From NCBI RefSeq assembly GCF_014649695.1, contig NZ_BMTN01000012.1, positions 124,001 through 188,000 on the forward strand: DNA of 64,000 nt, given 5' to 3'. Origin of the DNA: Streptomyces kurssanovii. Lineage in GTDB: Bacteria > Actinomycetota > Actinomycetes > Streptomycetales > Streptomycetaceae. Shown piece by piece: positions 31,222 to 39,889 of this stretch. The position numbers and the translations under genes are program-made. Positions within the stretch are counted from its first letter, which is position 1, and each line of letters opens with the position of its first letter. The notes below the pieces were generated by a model. That model did not search any database. It was not told where the DNA came from and was given only the letters and a program-made list of their open reading frames with translations.

Positions 31222-33048
31222 CTAGAAGGCGGCCTCGTCGAGGTCCATCAGCGAACCGTCGACGGTCTCGGCGAGCGCGCGCTCGACGGAGACGCCCGGG
31301 AGGACGTTGGCGGCGAAGAACTTCGCCGCCGCGATCTTGCCCTGGTAGAACGGCACGTCCTTGGCGGAAGCGGTCTCGAGCTTCTCGGCGGCGACGGCCG
31401 CGCCGCGCAGCAACAGGTAGGCGACGACCACGTCACCGGAGGCCATGAGCAGGCGAGTGGTGTTGAGGCCCACCTTGTAGATGTTCTTGACGTCCTCGCC
31501 GGTGGCGATGAGGTCGTTCGTCATGGTGCCGACGATCGCCTCGAGGTCCACGGCGGCCTTGGCCAGCGCGTCGCGGGCGGGCGCCAGCTCCTCGCCGCCG
31601 GTGCCGACCGCGAGGAACTTCTTGATCTCCTCGGAGAGGACGTTCAGCGCCTGGCCCTGGTCGCGGACGATCTTCCGGAAGAAGTAGTCCTGGCCCTGGA
31701 TGGCGGTGGTGCCCTCGTAGAGGGTGTCGATCTTGGCGTCGCGGATGTACTGCTCGACCGGGTACTCCTGGAGGTAGCCGGAGCCGCCGAAGGTCTGCAG
31801 CGACTGGGCCAGCTGCTCGTAGGACTTCTCCGAGCCGTAGCCCTTGACGATCGGCAGGAGCAGGTCGTTCAGCGCGACGAGCGACTTGGTGTCCTCGCCC
31901 GCGGCCTCCTTGACGGCGATCTCGTCCTGGATGGAGGCGGTGTACAGCACGAGGGCGCGCATGCCCTCGGCGTACGCCTTCTGCGTCATCAGGGAGCGGC
32001 GCACGTCGGGGTGGTGCGTGATGGTGACCTTGGGGGCGGTCTTGTCCGCGAAGTTCTTGAGGTCCGGGCCCTGGACGCGCTCCTTGGCGTACTCCAGCGC
32101 GTTGAGGTAGCCGGTGGACAGGGTGGCGATGGCCTTCGTGCCGACCATCATCCGGGCGAACTCGATGATCATGAACATCTGGCGGATGCCGTCGTGCTTG
32201 TCGCCGATCAGCCAGCCCTTGGCGGGGTGCTGGTCGCCGAACGTCATCTCGCAGGTGTTGGAGGCCTTGAGGCCCATCTTGTGCTCGACGTTCGTCGCGT
32301 AGACGCCGTTGCGCTCGCCCAGCTCGCCGGTCTCCCAGTCGAAGTGGTACTTGGGCACGAGGAAGAGGGAGAGGCCCTTGGTGCCCGGACCGGCACCCTC
32401 GGGGCGGGCGAGCACGTAGTGGAGGATGTTCTCCTCCATGTCGTGCTCACCGGAGGTGATGAAGCGCTTCACGCCCTCGATGTGCCAGGAGCCGTCCTCC
32501 TGCTGGATCGCCTTGGTGCGGCCGGCGCCCACGTCCGAGCCGGCGTCCGGCTCGGTGAGGACCATGGTGGAGCCCCAGCGCTTCTCGACGGCTATCTCGG
32601 CGATCTTCTTCTGCGCCTCGTTGCCCTCGTCGAAGAGGACGCCGGCGAAGGCCGGGCCGGAGGAGTACATCCACACGGCGGGGTTCGAGCCGAGCAGCAG
32701 CTCCGCGTAGGACCAGATCAGGGAGCGGGGCGAGGTGGTGCCGCCGATCTCCTCGGGCAGGCCCAGACGCCAGTACTCGGAGTCCATGAAGGCCTTGTAG
32801 CTCTTCTTGAAGCTCTCGGGCACCGGGGCGGTGTTGGTCGCGGGGTCGAACACCGGCGGGTTGCGGTCGGCATCGGCGAAGGACTCGGCGAGCTCGTTCT
32901 CCGCGAGACGGGCGATCTCCTCGAGGATCGACTTGGCGGTGTCGACGTCCATCTCCGCGAACGGGCCGGTGCCGTACAGCTTGTCGCGCCCGAGGACCTC
33001 GAAGAGGTTGAACTCGATGTCGCGGAGATTCGACTTGTAGTGCCCCAT
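31222..33048 (-). CDS. Acyl-CoA dehydrogenase (long form with C-terminal extension)
   Basis: FAD-dependent acyl-CoA dehydrogenase, 608 aa, of the FadE5/very-long-chain type that carries an N-terminal and C-terminal extension. Visible are the substrate/FAD segment [16 protein letters not shown], the [12 protein letters not shown] strand and the catalytic-domain block [21 protein letters not shown], then [11 protein letters not shown]. It catalyses the first oxidation of fatty acid beta-oxidation. The start ([19 protein letters not shown]) matches this subfamily. Promoter region shared with the SseB-like gene carries two TetR-like operators, so fatty-acid-responsive repression is likely. Confidence 0.93.
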   Translation of the reverse strand: MGHYKSNLRDIEFNLFEVLGRDKLYGTGPFAEMDVDTAKSILEEIARLAENELAESFADADRNPPVFDPATNTAPVPESFKKSYKAFMDSEYWRLGLPEEIGGTTSPRSLIWSYAELLLGSNPAVWMYSSGPAFAGVLFDEGNEAQKKIAEIAVEKRWGSTMVLTEPDAGSDVGAGRTKAIQQEDGSWHIEGVKRFITSGEHDMEENILHYVLARPEGAGPGTKGLSLFLVPKYHFDWETGELGERNGVYATNVEHKMGLKASNTCEMTFGDQHPAKGWLIGDKHDGIRQMFMIIEFARMMVGTKAIATLSTGYLNALEYAKERVQGPDLKNFADKTAPKVTITHHPDVRRSLMTQKAYAEGMRALVLYTASIQDEIAVKEAAGEDTKSLVALNDLLLPIVKGYGSEKSYEQLAQSLQTFGGSGYLQEYPVEQYIRDAKIDTLYEGTTAIQGQDYFFRKIVRDQGQALNVLSEEIKKFLAVGTGGEELAPARDALAKAAVDLEAIVGTMTNDLIATGEDVKNIYKVGLNTTRLLMASGDVVVAYLLLRGAAVAAEKLETASAKDVPFYQGKIAAAKFFAANVLPGVSVERALAETVDGSLMDLDEAAF

Positions 33049-33093
33049 GGCGACGGCTCCGTAAGGATCGGAAGTCTGGATTTCTCATCCACG

Positions 33094-33130
33094 TACCAGC
33101 AAGTAGCTACGATAATGCTACCCGTCGGTA
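33094..33130. promoter_or_regulatory. Two TetR-like operator half-palindromes in a divergent promoter
   Basis: TACCAGCAAGTA (33094-33105) and TACCCGTCGGTA (33119-33130) are two 12-bp imperfect dyads of the same shape (TAC...GTA), centres 25 nt apart. Between them, CGATAATG supplies a candidate -10 (GATAAT, 33111-33116) for the plus strand and CATTAT for the minus strand. The form resembles operators of TetR regulators of fatty acid degradation. Confidence 0.5.
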
Positions 33131-33180
33131 ATAAGACGCAACCCCTCTAGGGGCAACTGTGACTCGTTACTCTTGCGGGC

Positions 33181-33633
33181 ATGTACGGCTACGACCAGAC
33201 CCCGGGCGCTCAACAGCAGCAGTACGTGCCTCAGCAGCCCTCCTACGGGGAGCAGCCGCTGTACCCCGAGCCGTCGCCGCCGTCACTGGCCGACGCGGTG
33301 CGGGCCTTCACGACGGGGTCGATGGCGGCCGAGGACTTCCAGCAGATCTTCGCGACGTCGAAGGTCTACTGTCCGCGCGGCGACAACCCAGGGTTCCTGG
33401 CCCTGCACAACACGCAGCAGCCGGTGATCCCGATGTTCACCTCGCTCAAGGAACTGCGCCGGTACGCCGGCAAGGAGTCGAAGTACTTCGTGATCACGGG
33501 GGCCGAGGTGATCGACCTGCTGCCGACGGGCTACGGCTTCGTGCTGGACATGGAGGGCGACCATCGGATGGTCTTCGACGCGAAGGCCGTCGAGCAGATG
33601 GTCGACTTCGCGATGCGGCGGATGTACGGGTAG
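33181..33633 (+). CDS. SseB family protein
   Basis: A 150-aa protein with a Gln/Pro/Tyr-rich N-terminus (~35 residues) and an SseB-type domain (SLADAVRAFTTGSMAAEDFQ, TSKVYCPRGD, PMFTSLKELRRYAGKES, then a C-terminal MRRMYG). SseB domains are found in enhanced-serine-sensitivity and many actinobacterial proteins of unclear role. It is divergent from the acyl-CoA dehydrogenase, and both may share the two TetR-like sites. Confidence 0.85.
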   Translation: MYGYDQTPGAQQQQYVPQQPSYGEQPLYPEPSPPSLADAVRAFTTGSMAAEDFQQIFATSKVYCPRGDNPGFLALHNTQQPVIPMFTSLKELRRYAGKESKYFVITGAEVIDLLPTGYGFVLDMEGDHRMVFDAKAVEQMVDFAMRRMYG

Positions 33634-33685
33634 TCGTCGCCACGCCGTGCCGGGGGTCCGCCGCGACCTCGCGCCCTTGTTTCCG

Positions 33686-33711
33686 CGCCCGGGAGGAATT
33701 CCTCCCGGGCG
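33686..33711. terminator. Perfect 26-bp palindrome downstream of the SseB-like gene
   Basis: The two 13-nt halves are perfect complements with no loop (left half CGCCCGGGAGGAA). Followed by TTCTCC. In RNA it would form a stem of about 11 bp closing on a 4-nt AAUU loop. Likely the terminator of the SseB-like gene. Confidence 0.6.
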
Positions 33712-33776
33712 TTCTCCGTTTGCGGTGACAAGAAGTTCATTCTTCAACTAAAGTCGTCGCACAAGGAGGTCCCGCC

Positions 33777-34545
33777 ATGCCCGCAGTGACTGTCGAGAAC
33801 CCGATCACCCTGCCGCGTGTCGCCGCGCCCGCCGAGGCGCTGCCGCGGGGTGACGTACCTGGTCGACGGAACGTTCGTGCACCAGGACAGCAACGGTGGC
33901 GGCGGAACCATCCAGAACGGCGACACGCAGTGGATGACGGCCGGAAGCGGCCTGCTGCACATCGAGGCGCCGCCGGAGGAGCTGGTGGTGTCGGGAGGGC
34001 TGTTCCACGGCCTCCAGCTGTGGGTGAACCTGCCCGCGCGCGACAAGATGATGGACCCGCGCTACCAGGACATCCGCGGCGGCCAGGTGCGCCTGCTGAC
34101 CTCCCCCGACGGCGGTGCCCTGCTCCGGGTGATCGCCGGCGAGCTCGGCGGCCATGAGGGCCCGGGCATCACCCACACCCCCATCACCATGGTCCACGCG
34201 ACCCTGGCGCCGGGTGCGGAGATCACCCTGCCGTGGCGCGAGGACTTCAACGGCCTGGCGTACGTCCTCGCGGGCCGCGGCGCGGTCGGACCGGAGCTGC
34301 GGCCGGTGCGGAAGGGGCAGACGGCCGTCTTCGGCGACGGCGGATCGCTGACCGTCCGCGCGGACGAGTCGCAGGACTCCAACGCGCCCGACCTGGAGAT
34401 CGTGCTGCTCGGCGGGAAGCCGATCAGGGAGCCGATGGCTCACTACGGCCCCTTCGTGATGAACACCCAGGACGAGCTGCGGCAGGCCTTCGAGGACTTC
34501 CAGCGGGGCCGTCTCGGCACCGTTCCGGCGGTCCACGGCATGTAG
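33777..34545 (+). pseudogene. Pirin family protein, broken by internal deletion and frameshift
   Basis: The gene begins normally with a consensus RBS (AAGGAGGT) and ATG 33777, MPAVTVENPITLPRVAAPAE. At about 33840-33850 the sequence jumps into a different frame and straight to GVTYLVDGTFVHQDSNGGGG, which is normally preceded by some 45-60 residues including the pirin HPHRGFET metal-binding motif. The rest (TIQNGDTQWMTAGSGLLHIE, then GLFHGLQLWVNLP) is intact to the stop. The lost segment carries two of the iron ligands, so the product would be non-functional even if the C-terminal part is made. An alternative GTG/ATG-initiated short form is unlikely to act as a pirin. Confidence 0.82.
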
Positions 34546-34671
34546 TCGCTCTCCCGCCCCTCCGGTCCGCGTCGGCCCGGAGGGGCTTTCCCCGCCGTTC
34601 GTTTGACGGGGCGTCACCCGTGCGGACCGGATGGGCGGGACGGGTGCGGGCGACCGTGGTCGGGTGGGGCT

Positions 34672-35772
34672 GTGCCCCAGTCGAAGCCGCTGCTGCCGGA
34701 GCCCATGAAGCGCCTCGCCGCCTGGTGCGTCGTCGCGCTGCTGGTCACCGGGGTCGCGGCCGTCGGGATCTGGCTCGTCGTCAGGTTCCAGACGGCGGTG
34801 ACGCCCGTGCTCCTCGCCCTGCTCGGGACCGCGCTGCTGGGACCGTTCTACCGGCGGCTGGTCCGGATGAAGGTGCAGCAGTCGCTGGCCGCGGGACTCA
34901 CCTGTGTCGCCGTGGTGGCCGTGGTCGGTGGCGCGGTCTACATCGTCGTCAGTGCGCTGATCGAGACCGGCGATCAGATCATCGCCTCGCTGCGGCAGGC
35001 AGCCTCCGACCTCTCCCGGCACTTCGGAGCCGCCGGGACCTCGCTCGACGACCTGGCCTCGAACGCCAGGGAGCTGCTCGGCAAGTTCGGCGGAACGGCG
35101 GCCTCCGGTGTGATCTCGGGCCTCGGCGTGGTCAGCGAGATGATCGCGATCGCCGTCCTGGCGCTGCTGCTGGTCTTCTTCTTCCTGCGGGACTCCGACC
35201 GGGCCGTCGGAGCGCTGCGCTCCGTCGCGCCGGGCGAGGCCGGCGAACTCGTCGAGGCCATCGGGCGCCGCGCCTTCCGCGGTGTCGAGGGCTTCATGCG
35301 GGGGACGACGTTCATCGCGCTGATCGACGCCGCGTGCATCACGCTCGGGCTGCTGATCCTGCGGGTGCCCGGCGCGGTCGGACTCGGGGCGCTCGTCTTC
35401 GTGGGCGCCTACATCCCCTATCTCGGGGCGTTCGTCTCCGGCGCGGTCGCCGTCCTGGTCGCTCTCGCCGACCGGGGCTTCGTCATCGCGCTGTGGGCGC
35501 TCGGGGTCGTGCTGGCCGTGCAGGTGCTGGAGGGACATGTGCTCCAGCCGATGATCCAGAGCCGTACGGTCCACATGCATCCCGCGGTCGTGCTGCTGGC
35601 GATCACGGCGGGGGCCAGCCTCGCGGGCATCCTCGGGATGCTGCTCGCCGTGCCCGTGACCGCCGCGGTGTTCGGCGCCGTCCGTGAACTCCGGACGCGT
35701 TACGGCGCCGGGGGCGAGGAGCCCGGCGGGACCGGTCCGTCGCCCGGCGCGGCCGGCGCGCCCGGCTCGTAG
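34672..35772 (+). CDS. AI-2E family transporter (PerM-like permease)
   Basis: Integral membrane protein, 366 aa, with seven to eight hydrophobic helices in the AI-2E/PerM pattern: a paired N-terminal TM (LAAWCVVALLVTGVAAVGIW and following), a soluble amphipathic region (SLRQAASDLSRHFGAAG), and the C-terminal block PGAVGLGALVFVGAYIPYLG and GHVLQPMIQSRTVHMHPAVV. The transported substrate of most members is unknown; quorum signal export is shown only for some. GTG 34672 (GGTGGGG upstream) is likely; ATG 34705 also possible. The 3' end overlaps the convergent phosphatase gene by 73 nt. Confidence 0.87.
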   Translation: MPQSKPLLPEPMKRLAAWCVVALLVTGVAAVGIWLVVRFQTAVTPVLLALLGTALLGPFYRRLVRMKVQQSLAAGLTCVAVVAVVGGAVYIVVSALIETGDQIIASLRQAASDLSRHFGAAGTSLDDLASNARELLGKFGGTAASGVISGLGVVSEMIAIAVLALLLVFFFLRDSDRAVGALRSVAPGEAGELVEAIGRRAFRGVEGFMRGTTFIALIDAACITLGLLILRVPGAVGLGALVFVGAYIPYLGAFVSGAVAVLVALADRGFVIALWALGVVLAVQVLEGHVLQPMIQSRTVHMHPAVVLLAITAGASLAGILGMLLAVPVTAAVFGAVRELRTRYGAGGEEPGGTGPSPGAAGAPGS

Positions 35773-37826
35773 AGCTCGAACCAGATCGACTTGCCCTCGC
35801 CCCTCGGGTCCACACCCCAGTTGTCCGCCAGCATCTCCGTCAGCAGCAGCCCGCGTCCCGAGGAGGCCATCTCGCCGGGCCGGCGGCGGTGGGGCAGTTC
35901 GTCGCTGGTGTCGGTGATCTCCACGCGCAGACGCCGTTTCGGGGTGTGGTGTGCCACTTCGGCGACGATGAGCGCGTCACCGTCGGTATGGACGAGCACG
36001 TTCGTGACCATCTCCGAGACCATCAGGACCGCGGAGTCGACCTGTTCCGTGTCCTCCCAGTCGTGGAGCAGCTCGCGCAGATGGCGCCGGGCGGCCGCGA
36101 TCCGCTCCGGCTGCGCCTGGGCGACGGCCATCGCGGTACGGCGCGGGGCCCGGCGGGACGGCTGTCCCTCCCGGCACAGCAGCACCAGCGCGATGTCGTC
36201 CTCCCGCCGGTCGGCGAGCGGACCGGTCGTGTAGTGGGACGACGGCCCGTGCACGGCCTGCACCAGGTTGTCGGCGAGGTCCTCCAGCGATCCGCCGGAG
36301 TGCTCCTCCAGGACGCCGCGCAGTCTTGCCCAGCCGGTGTCGAGGTCGTGCCCGCCGGTCTCGACGAGGCCGTCCGTGCAGATCATCAGCGTCTCGCCCG
36401 GCTCCAGGAGGAACCGGGTCGTCGGGTAGTCGGAGTCCGGGTCGATGCCCAGCGGCAGCCCGCCCTCCGTGGGGCGCAGCAGCACCGTGCCGTCAGAGGT
36501 CCGCACGGCCGGCTCCGGATGCCCGGCGCGGGCGATCTCGACCCGGCCGGTGGCCGGGTCGACCTCCAGATAGAGGCAGGTCGCGAAGCGGGGGCTCGAA
36601 CAGTCGCCCTCCGCGTAGGTGTCGGTGATGCCGTGCAGGAAGCGGGAGGCGCGGGAGAGGACGGCGTCCGGCCGGTGGCCCTCGGAGGCGTACGCCCGCA
36701 GCGCGATCCGCAGCTGACCCATCAGCCCGGCGGCCCGTACGTCGTGCCCCTGGACGTCCCCGATGACCAGGGCGGTGCGCCCGGACGGCAGCGGGATCAT
36801 GTCGTACCAGTCGCCGCCGACCTGCAGCCCGCCGCCGGTAGGCACGTACCGCGCGGCCACCGCCATGCCCGGGATCTCCGGGCCGAGCTGCGGCATCATC
36901 GAGCGCTGCAGTCCGAGCGAGAGCTCACGCTCGGTCTCGGCGACCTCGGCGCGTGCCAGCGCCTGGGCGAGCATCCTGGCGACCGTGGTGAGAACCGAGC
37001 GCTCGTCGGGCGTGAAGGCGACCGGATGGCGGAAGGCCGCCATCCAGGCGCCCCTGGTCCGGCCGGCGACGATCAGGGGCAGGAATGCCCACGACCGGCG
37101 GCCGAAGCGCTGGGCGAGGGGCCAGGTGACGGGGTAGCGACGCTTGTAGTCGTCCGGGGTCGGCAGGTAGACCGCCCGCCCCGTCCGCACCACCTCGGCG
37201 GCCGGGTAGTGGGTGTCGAGCGGCAGGTCCGTGAACGGCTGCTCGTCCTCCGCGCTGTGTCCGTGGTGGCCGATGATCGTCAGATGGTCGCCGGCCACCC
37301 CGAAGACCGCCAGGCCGTCCGGTGAGAAGCCGGGCATGGACAGGGAGGAGGCGACCCGCAGCACCTCGGCCGTGGACCTTGCCTCCGCGAGGGCGCGGCC
37401 CGCGTCCAGCAGGAACGCCTCACGGTGGCGGCGCCAGTCACCGGTGACCGGTGTCTTGGCGGCCGTGGTGCCCGGATGCGGCTCCGCCACCTCCTGGAGG
37501 GTGCCGACCAGCAGGTAGCCCTCGCCCTCCGCGCGCGCCTTGGTGCGGCTGCGGACGGTCCGCAGCACCCGTCCGGTCCCGTCCACGACCCGGAGCCTGG
37601 CCTCGGCGAGGGTGCCCTCGGCGACCGCCATGGAGATGACGCCGTTGATCTCGCCCCAGTCGACGGGGTGGAAGCGGGCACGTACCGCGGATGCGGGGAC
37701 GTCACCGGCGCCGGCGGCGAGCTCGATCAGCCGGGCGGCCTCGGCGTCGAGGGTGACCGTGCCCGATGTGGTGTCCCATCGCCATACGCCGGTCGCGATC
37801 GCGGCAAGAACATCCTCCGTGCCCAT
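35700..37826 (-). CDS. SpoIIE-type PP2C phosphatase with PAS, GAF and anti-sigma-like ATPase domains
   Basis: A 708-aa signalling protein. N-terminal PAS-like domain (1-110), GAF domain (about 150-310), PP2C/SpoIIE phosphatase domain (GLQVGGDWYDMIPLPSG, VIGDVQGHDVRAAGLMGQLR, MICTDGLVETGG, REDDIALVLL) and C-terminal HATPase_c domain like anti-sigma factor kinases (MVSEMVTNVLVHTDG, then EMASSGRGLLLTEMLADNWG). Such fusions regulate STAS anti-anti-sigma proteins in Streptomyces by dephosphorylation and may also phosphorylate them. Target not visible nearby. The last 73 nt overlap the convergent transporter gene in opposite orientation; no clear SD precedes the ATG, and AATAAAGT upstream could be a -10 for a short-leader mRNA. 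Confidence 0.92.
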   Translation of the reverse strand: MGTEDVLAAIATGVWRWDTTSGTVTLDAEAARLIELAAGAGDVPASAVRARFHPVDWGEINGVISMAVAEGTLAEARLRVVDGTGRVLRTVRSRTKARAEGEGYLLVGTLQEVAEPHPGTTAAKTPVTGDWRRHREAFLLDAGRALAEARSTAEVLRVASSLSMPGFSPDGLAVFGVAGDHLTIIGHHGHSAEDEQPFTDLPLDTHYPAAEVVRTGRAVYLPTPDDYKRRYPVTWPLAQRFGRRSWAFLPLIVAGRTRGAWMAAFRHPVAFTPDERSVLTTVARMLAQALARAEVAETERELSLGLQRSMMPQLGPEIPGMAVAARYVPTGGGLQVGGDWYDMIPLPSGRTALVIGDVQGHDVRAAGLMGQLRIALRAYASEGHRPDAVLSRASRFLHGITDTYAEGDCSSPRFATCLYLEVDPATGRVEIARAGHPEPAVRTSDGTVLLRPTEGGLPLGIDPDSDYPTTRFLLEPGETLMICTDGLVETGGHDLDTGWARLRGVLEEHSGGSLEDLADNLVQAVHGPSSHYTTGPLADRREDDIALVLLCREGQPSRRAPRRTAMAVAQAQPERIAAARRHLRELLHDWEDTEQVDSAVLMVSEMVTNVLVHTDGDALIVAEVAHHTPKRRLRVEITDTSDELPHRRRPGEMASSGRGLLLTEMLADNWGVDPRGEGKSIWFELYEPGAPAAPGDGPVPPGSSPPAP

Positions 37827-37965
37827 TGGTTCACTTTATTCCGATCATCACGGTTATGACCTGCGGGGAAGCTGTCGCGTCTATGTCAATGGGCGGGAGG
37901 GAGGCCGGGCGGTAACCTTGCAACGGTTGTGCCCACCCCGAATCGCTAAGACTGGATGAACGACG

Positions 37966-39738
37966 ATGCATCGGTACAGGTCCCATACCTGCGGCGAGCT
38001 CCGCGCCTCTGACGTCGGAGCCGACGTCCGGCTGAGCGGCTGGCTGCACAATCGGCGCGACCTGGGCGGCATCCTCTTCATCGATCTGCGCGACCACTAC
38101 GGCATCACGCAGCTCGTCGCCCGGCCCGGAACCAAGGCCGCCGAGGTGCTCGACAAGCTGACGAAGGAGACCGTCGTCCGCGTCGACGGCAAGGTCGTCT
38201 CCCGCGGCGCCGAGAACGTCAACCCGGACCTCCCCACCGGTGAGATCGAGGTGGAGGCCGCCGAGGTCGAGATCCTGGGCGCCGCCAAGCAGCTTCCGTT
38301 CACCGTCAACACCGACGACGGTGTGAACGAGGAGCGCCGGCTGGAGTACCGCTTCCTCGACCTCCGCCGCGAGCGCATGCACCGCAACATCATGCTGCGC
38401 ACCGCCGTCATCTCCGCCATCCGGCACAAGATGACCGCGCTCGGCTTCAACGAGATGGCGACCCCGATCCTCGCCGCGACGTCCCCCGAGGGCGCCCGCG
38501 ACTTCGTGGTGCCGTCCCGCCTCAACCCGGGCAAGTTCTACGCGCTGCCGCAGGCACCGCAGCAGTTCAAGCAGCTGCTGATGATCTCCGGCTTCGACCG
38601 CTACTTCCAGATCGCGCCCTGCTTCCGCGACGAGGACGCCCGCGCCGACCGCTCGCCCGGCGAGTTCTACCAGCTCGACGTCGAGATGAGCTTCGTCGAG
38701 CAGGAGGACGTCTTCCGGCCGATCGAGAAGCTGATGACGGAGCTCTTCGAGGAGTTCGGCGGCGGCCGCCACGTCACCTCCCCCTTCCCGCGGATCCCGT
38801 TCCGCGAGGCGATGCTGAAGTACGGCTCCGACAAGCCGGACCTGCGCGCCAAGCTGGAGCTCGTCGACATCTCCGACGTCTTCGCAGGCTCGGAGTTCAA
38901 GGCCTTCGCCGGCAAGCACGTCCGCGCCCTGGCCGTGCCGGACACCGCCGACCAGCCCCGTAAGTTCTTCGACGGCCTCGGCGACTACGCCGTCGAGCAG
39001 GGCGCCAAGGGTCTCGCATGGGTCCGCGTCGGCAACGACGGTGCTCTGACCGGCCCCATCGCCAAGTTCCTCACCGAGGAGAACGTCAAGGTCCTCACCG
39101 AGCGCCTGGGGCTCGCCGCGGGCCACGCTGTCTTCTTCGGCGCCGGCGACTTCGACGAGGTCTCGAAGATCATGGGCGCCGTCCGCGTCGAGGCCGCCAA
39201 GCGCGCCGGCCACTTCGAGGAGAACGTCTTCCGCTTCTGCTGGATCGTCGACTTCCCGATGTACGAGCGGGACGAGGAGACCGGCAAGATCGACTTCTCG
39301 CACAACCCGTTCTCGATGCCGCAGGGCGGTCTCGAGGCCCTGGAGACCAAGGACCCGCTGGACATCCTCGGCTGGCAGTACGACATCGTCTGCAACGGCG
39401 TCGAGCTGTCCTCCGGCGCGATCCGGAACCACGAGCCCGAGATCATGTTCAAGGCGTTCGAGATCGCGGGCTACTCCCGCGAGACCGTTGAGCACGAGTT
39501 CGCCGGCATGCTCCGCGCCTTCGAGTACGGCGCCCCGCCGCACGGCGGCATCGCCCCCGGTATCGACCGCATCGTGATGCTGCTGGCCGACGAGCCGAAC
39601 ATCCGCGAGACGATCGCGTTCCCGCTCAACGGCAACGCGCAGGACCTGCTGATGGGCGCGCCCACCGAGCTGGACGAGGCCCGTCTGCGCGAGCTGAACA
39701 TCCAGCTGCGCAAGCCGGTCGCCAAGTCCGGCGAGTAG
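37966..39738 (+). CDS. aspS: Aspartyl-tRNA synthetase
   Basis: Class IIb synthetase, 590 aa, bacterial type. N-terminal OB-fold anticodon-binding domain ([20 protein letters not shown]), catalytic motif 2 ([19 protein letters not shown]), the inserted GAD domain (about 300-420) and motif 3 ([14 protein letters not shown]). Ligates Asp to tRNA-Asp; in actinobacteria the enzyme may also charge tRNA-Asn, which I did not test. The start codon context lacks a strong SD; TAAGAC (37946-37951) could be a -10 giving a short leader. Convergent with metG. Confidence 0.97.
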   Translation: MHRYRSHTCGELRASDVGADVRLSGWLHNRRDLGGILFIDLRDHYGITQLVARPGTKAAEVLDKLTKETVVRVDGKVVSRGAENVNPDLPTGEIEVEAAEVEILGAAKQLPFTVNTDDGVNEERRLEYRFLDLRRERMHRNIMLRTAVISAIRHKMTALGFNEMATPILAATSPEGARDFVVPSRLNPGKFYALPQAPQQFKQLLMISGFDRYFQIAPCFRDEDARADRSPGEFYQLDVEMSFVEQEDVFRPIEKLMTELFEEFGGGRHVTSPFPRIPFREAMLKYGSDKPDLRAKLELVDISDVFAGSEFKAFAGKHVRALAVPDTADQPRKFFDGLGDYAVEQGAKGLAWVRVGNDGALTGPIAKFLTEENVKVLTERLGLAAGHAVFFGAGDFDEVSKIMGAVRVEAAKRAGHFEENVFRFCWIVDFPMYERDEETGKIDFSHNPFSMPQGGLEALETKDPLDILGWQYDIVCNGVELSSGAIRNHEPEIMFKAFEIAGYSRETVEHEFAGMLRAFEYGAPPHGGIAPGIDRIVMLLADEPNIRETIAFPLNGNAQDLLMGAPTELDEARLRELNIQLRKPVAKSGE

Positions 39739-39762
39739 CAGCCCGTCCAGCACCGCACGAAG

Positions 39763-39796
39763 AAGGGCCCCGGAACCATGAGGTTCCGGGGCCCTT
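39763..39796. terminator. aspS terminator hairpin
   Basis: A perfect 15-bp stem (39763-39777 with 39782-39796; AAGGGCCCCGGAACC) and an ATGA loop, ending in CCTT, 24 nt after the aspS stop. Confidence 0.88.
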
Positions 39797-39821
39797 CCGG
39801 TTACCTGGGCCCCTGCACGTA

Positions 39822-39857
39822 ACGCCCCGTTCCCGGGCACGTCCGGGAACGGGGCGT
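39822..39857. terminator. metG terminator hairpin
   Basis: A perfect 15-bp stem (39822-39836 with 39843-39857; ACGCCCCGTTCCCGG) with a 6-nt loop, 32 nt past the metG stop on the minus strand. Confidence 0.85.
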
Positions 39858-39889
39858 CGTGTACGTGGAGTGTCCGCGCCGGGGCGGGG

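Noticed and set aside
33817-34545. A short intact pirin starting at 33817
   Set aside because: The first codons are out-of-frame remains of the normal N-terminus, there is no RBS there, and the metal-binding motif is missing.
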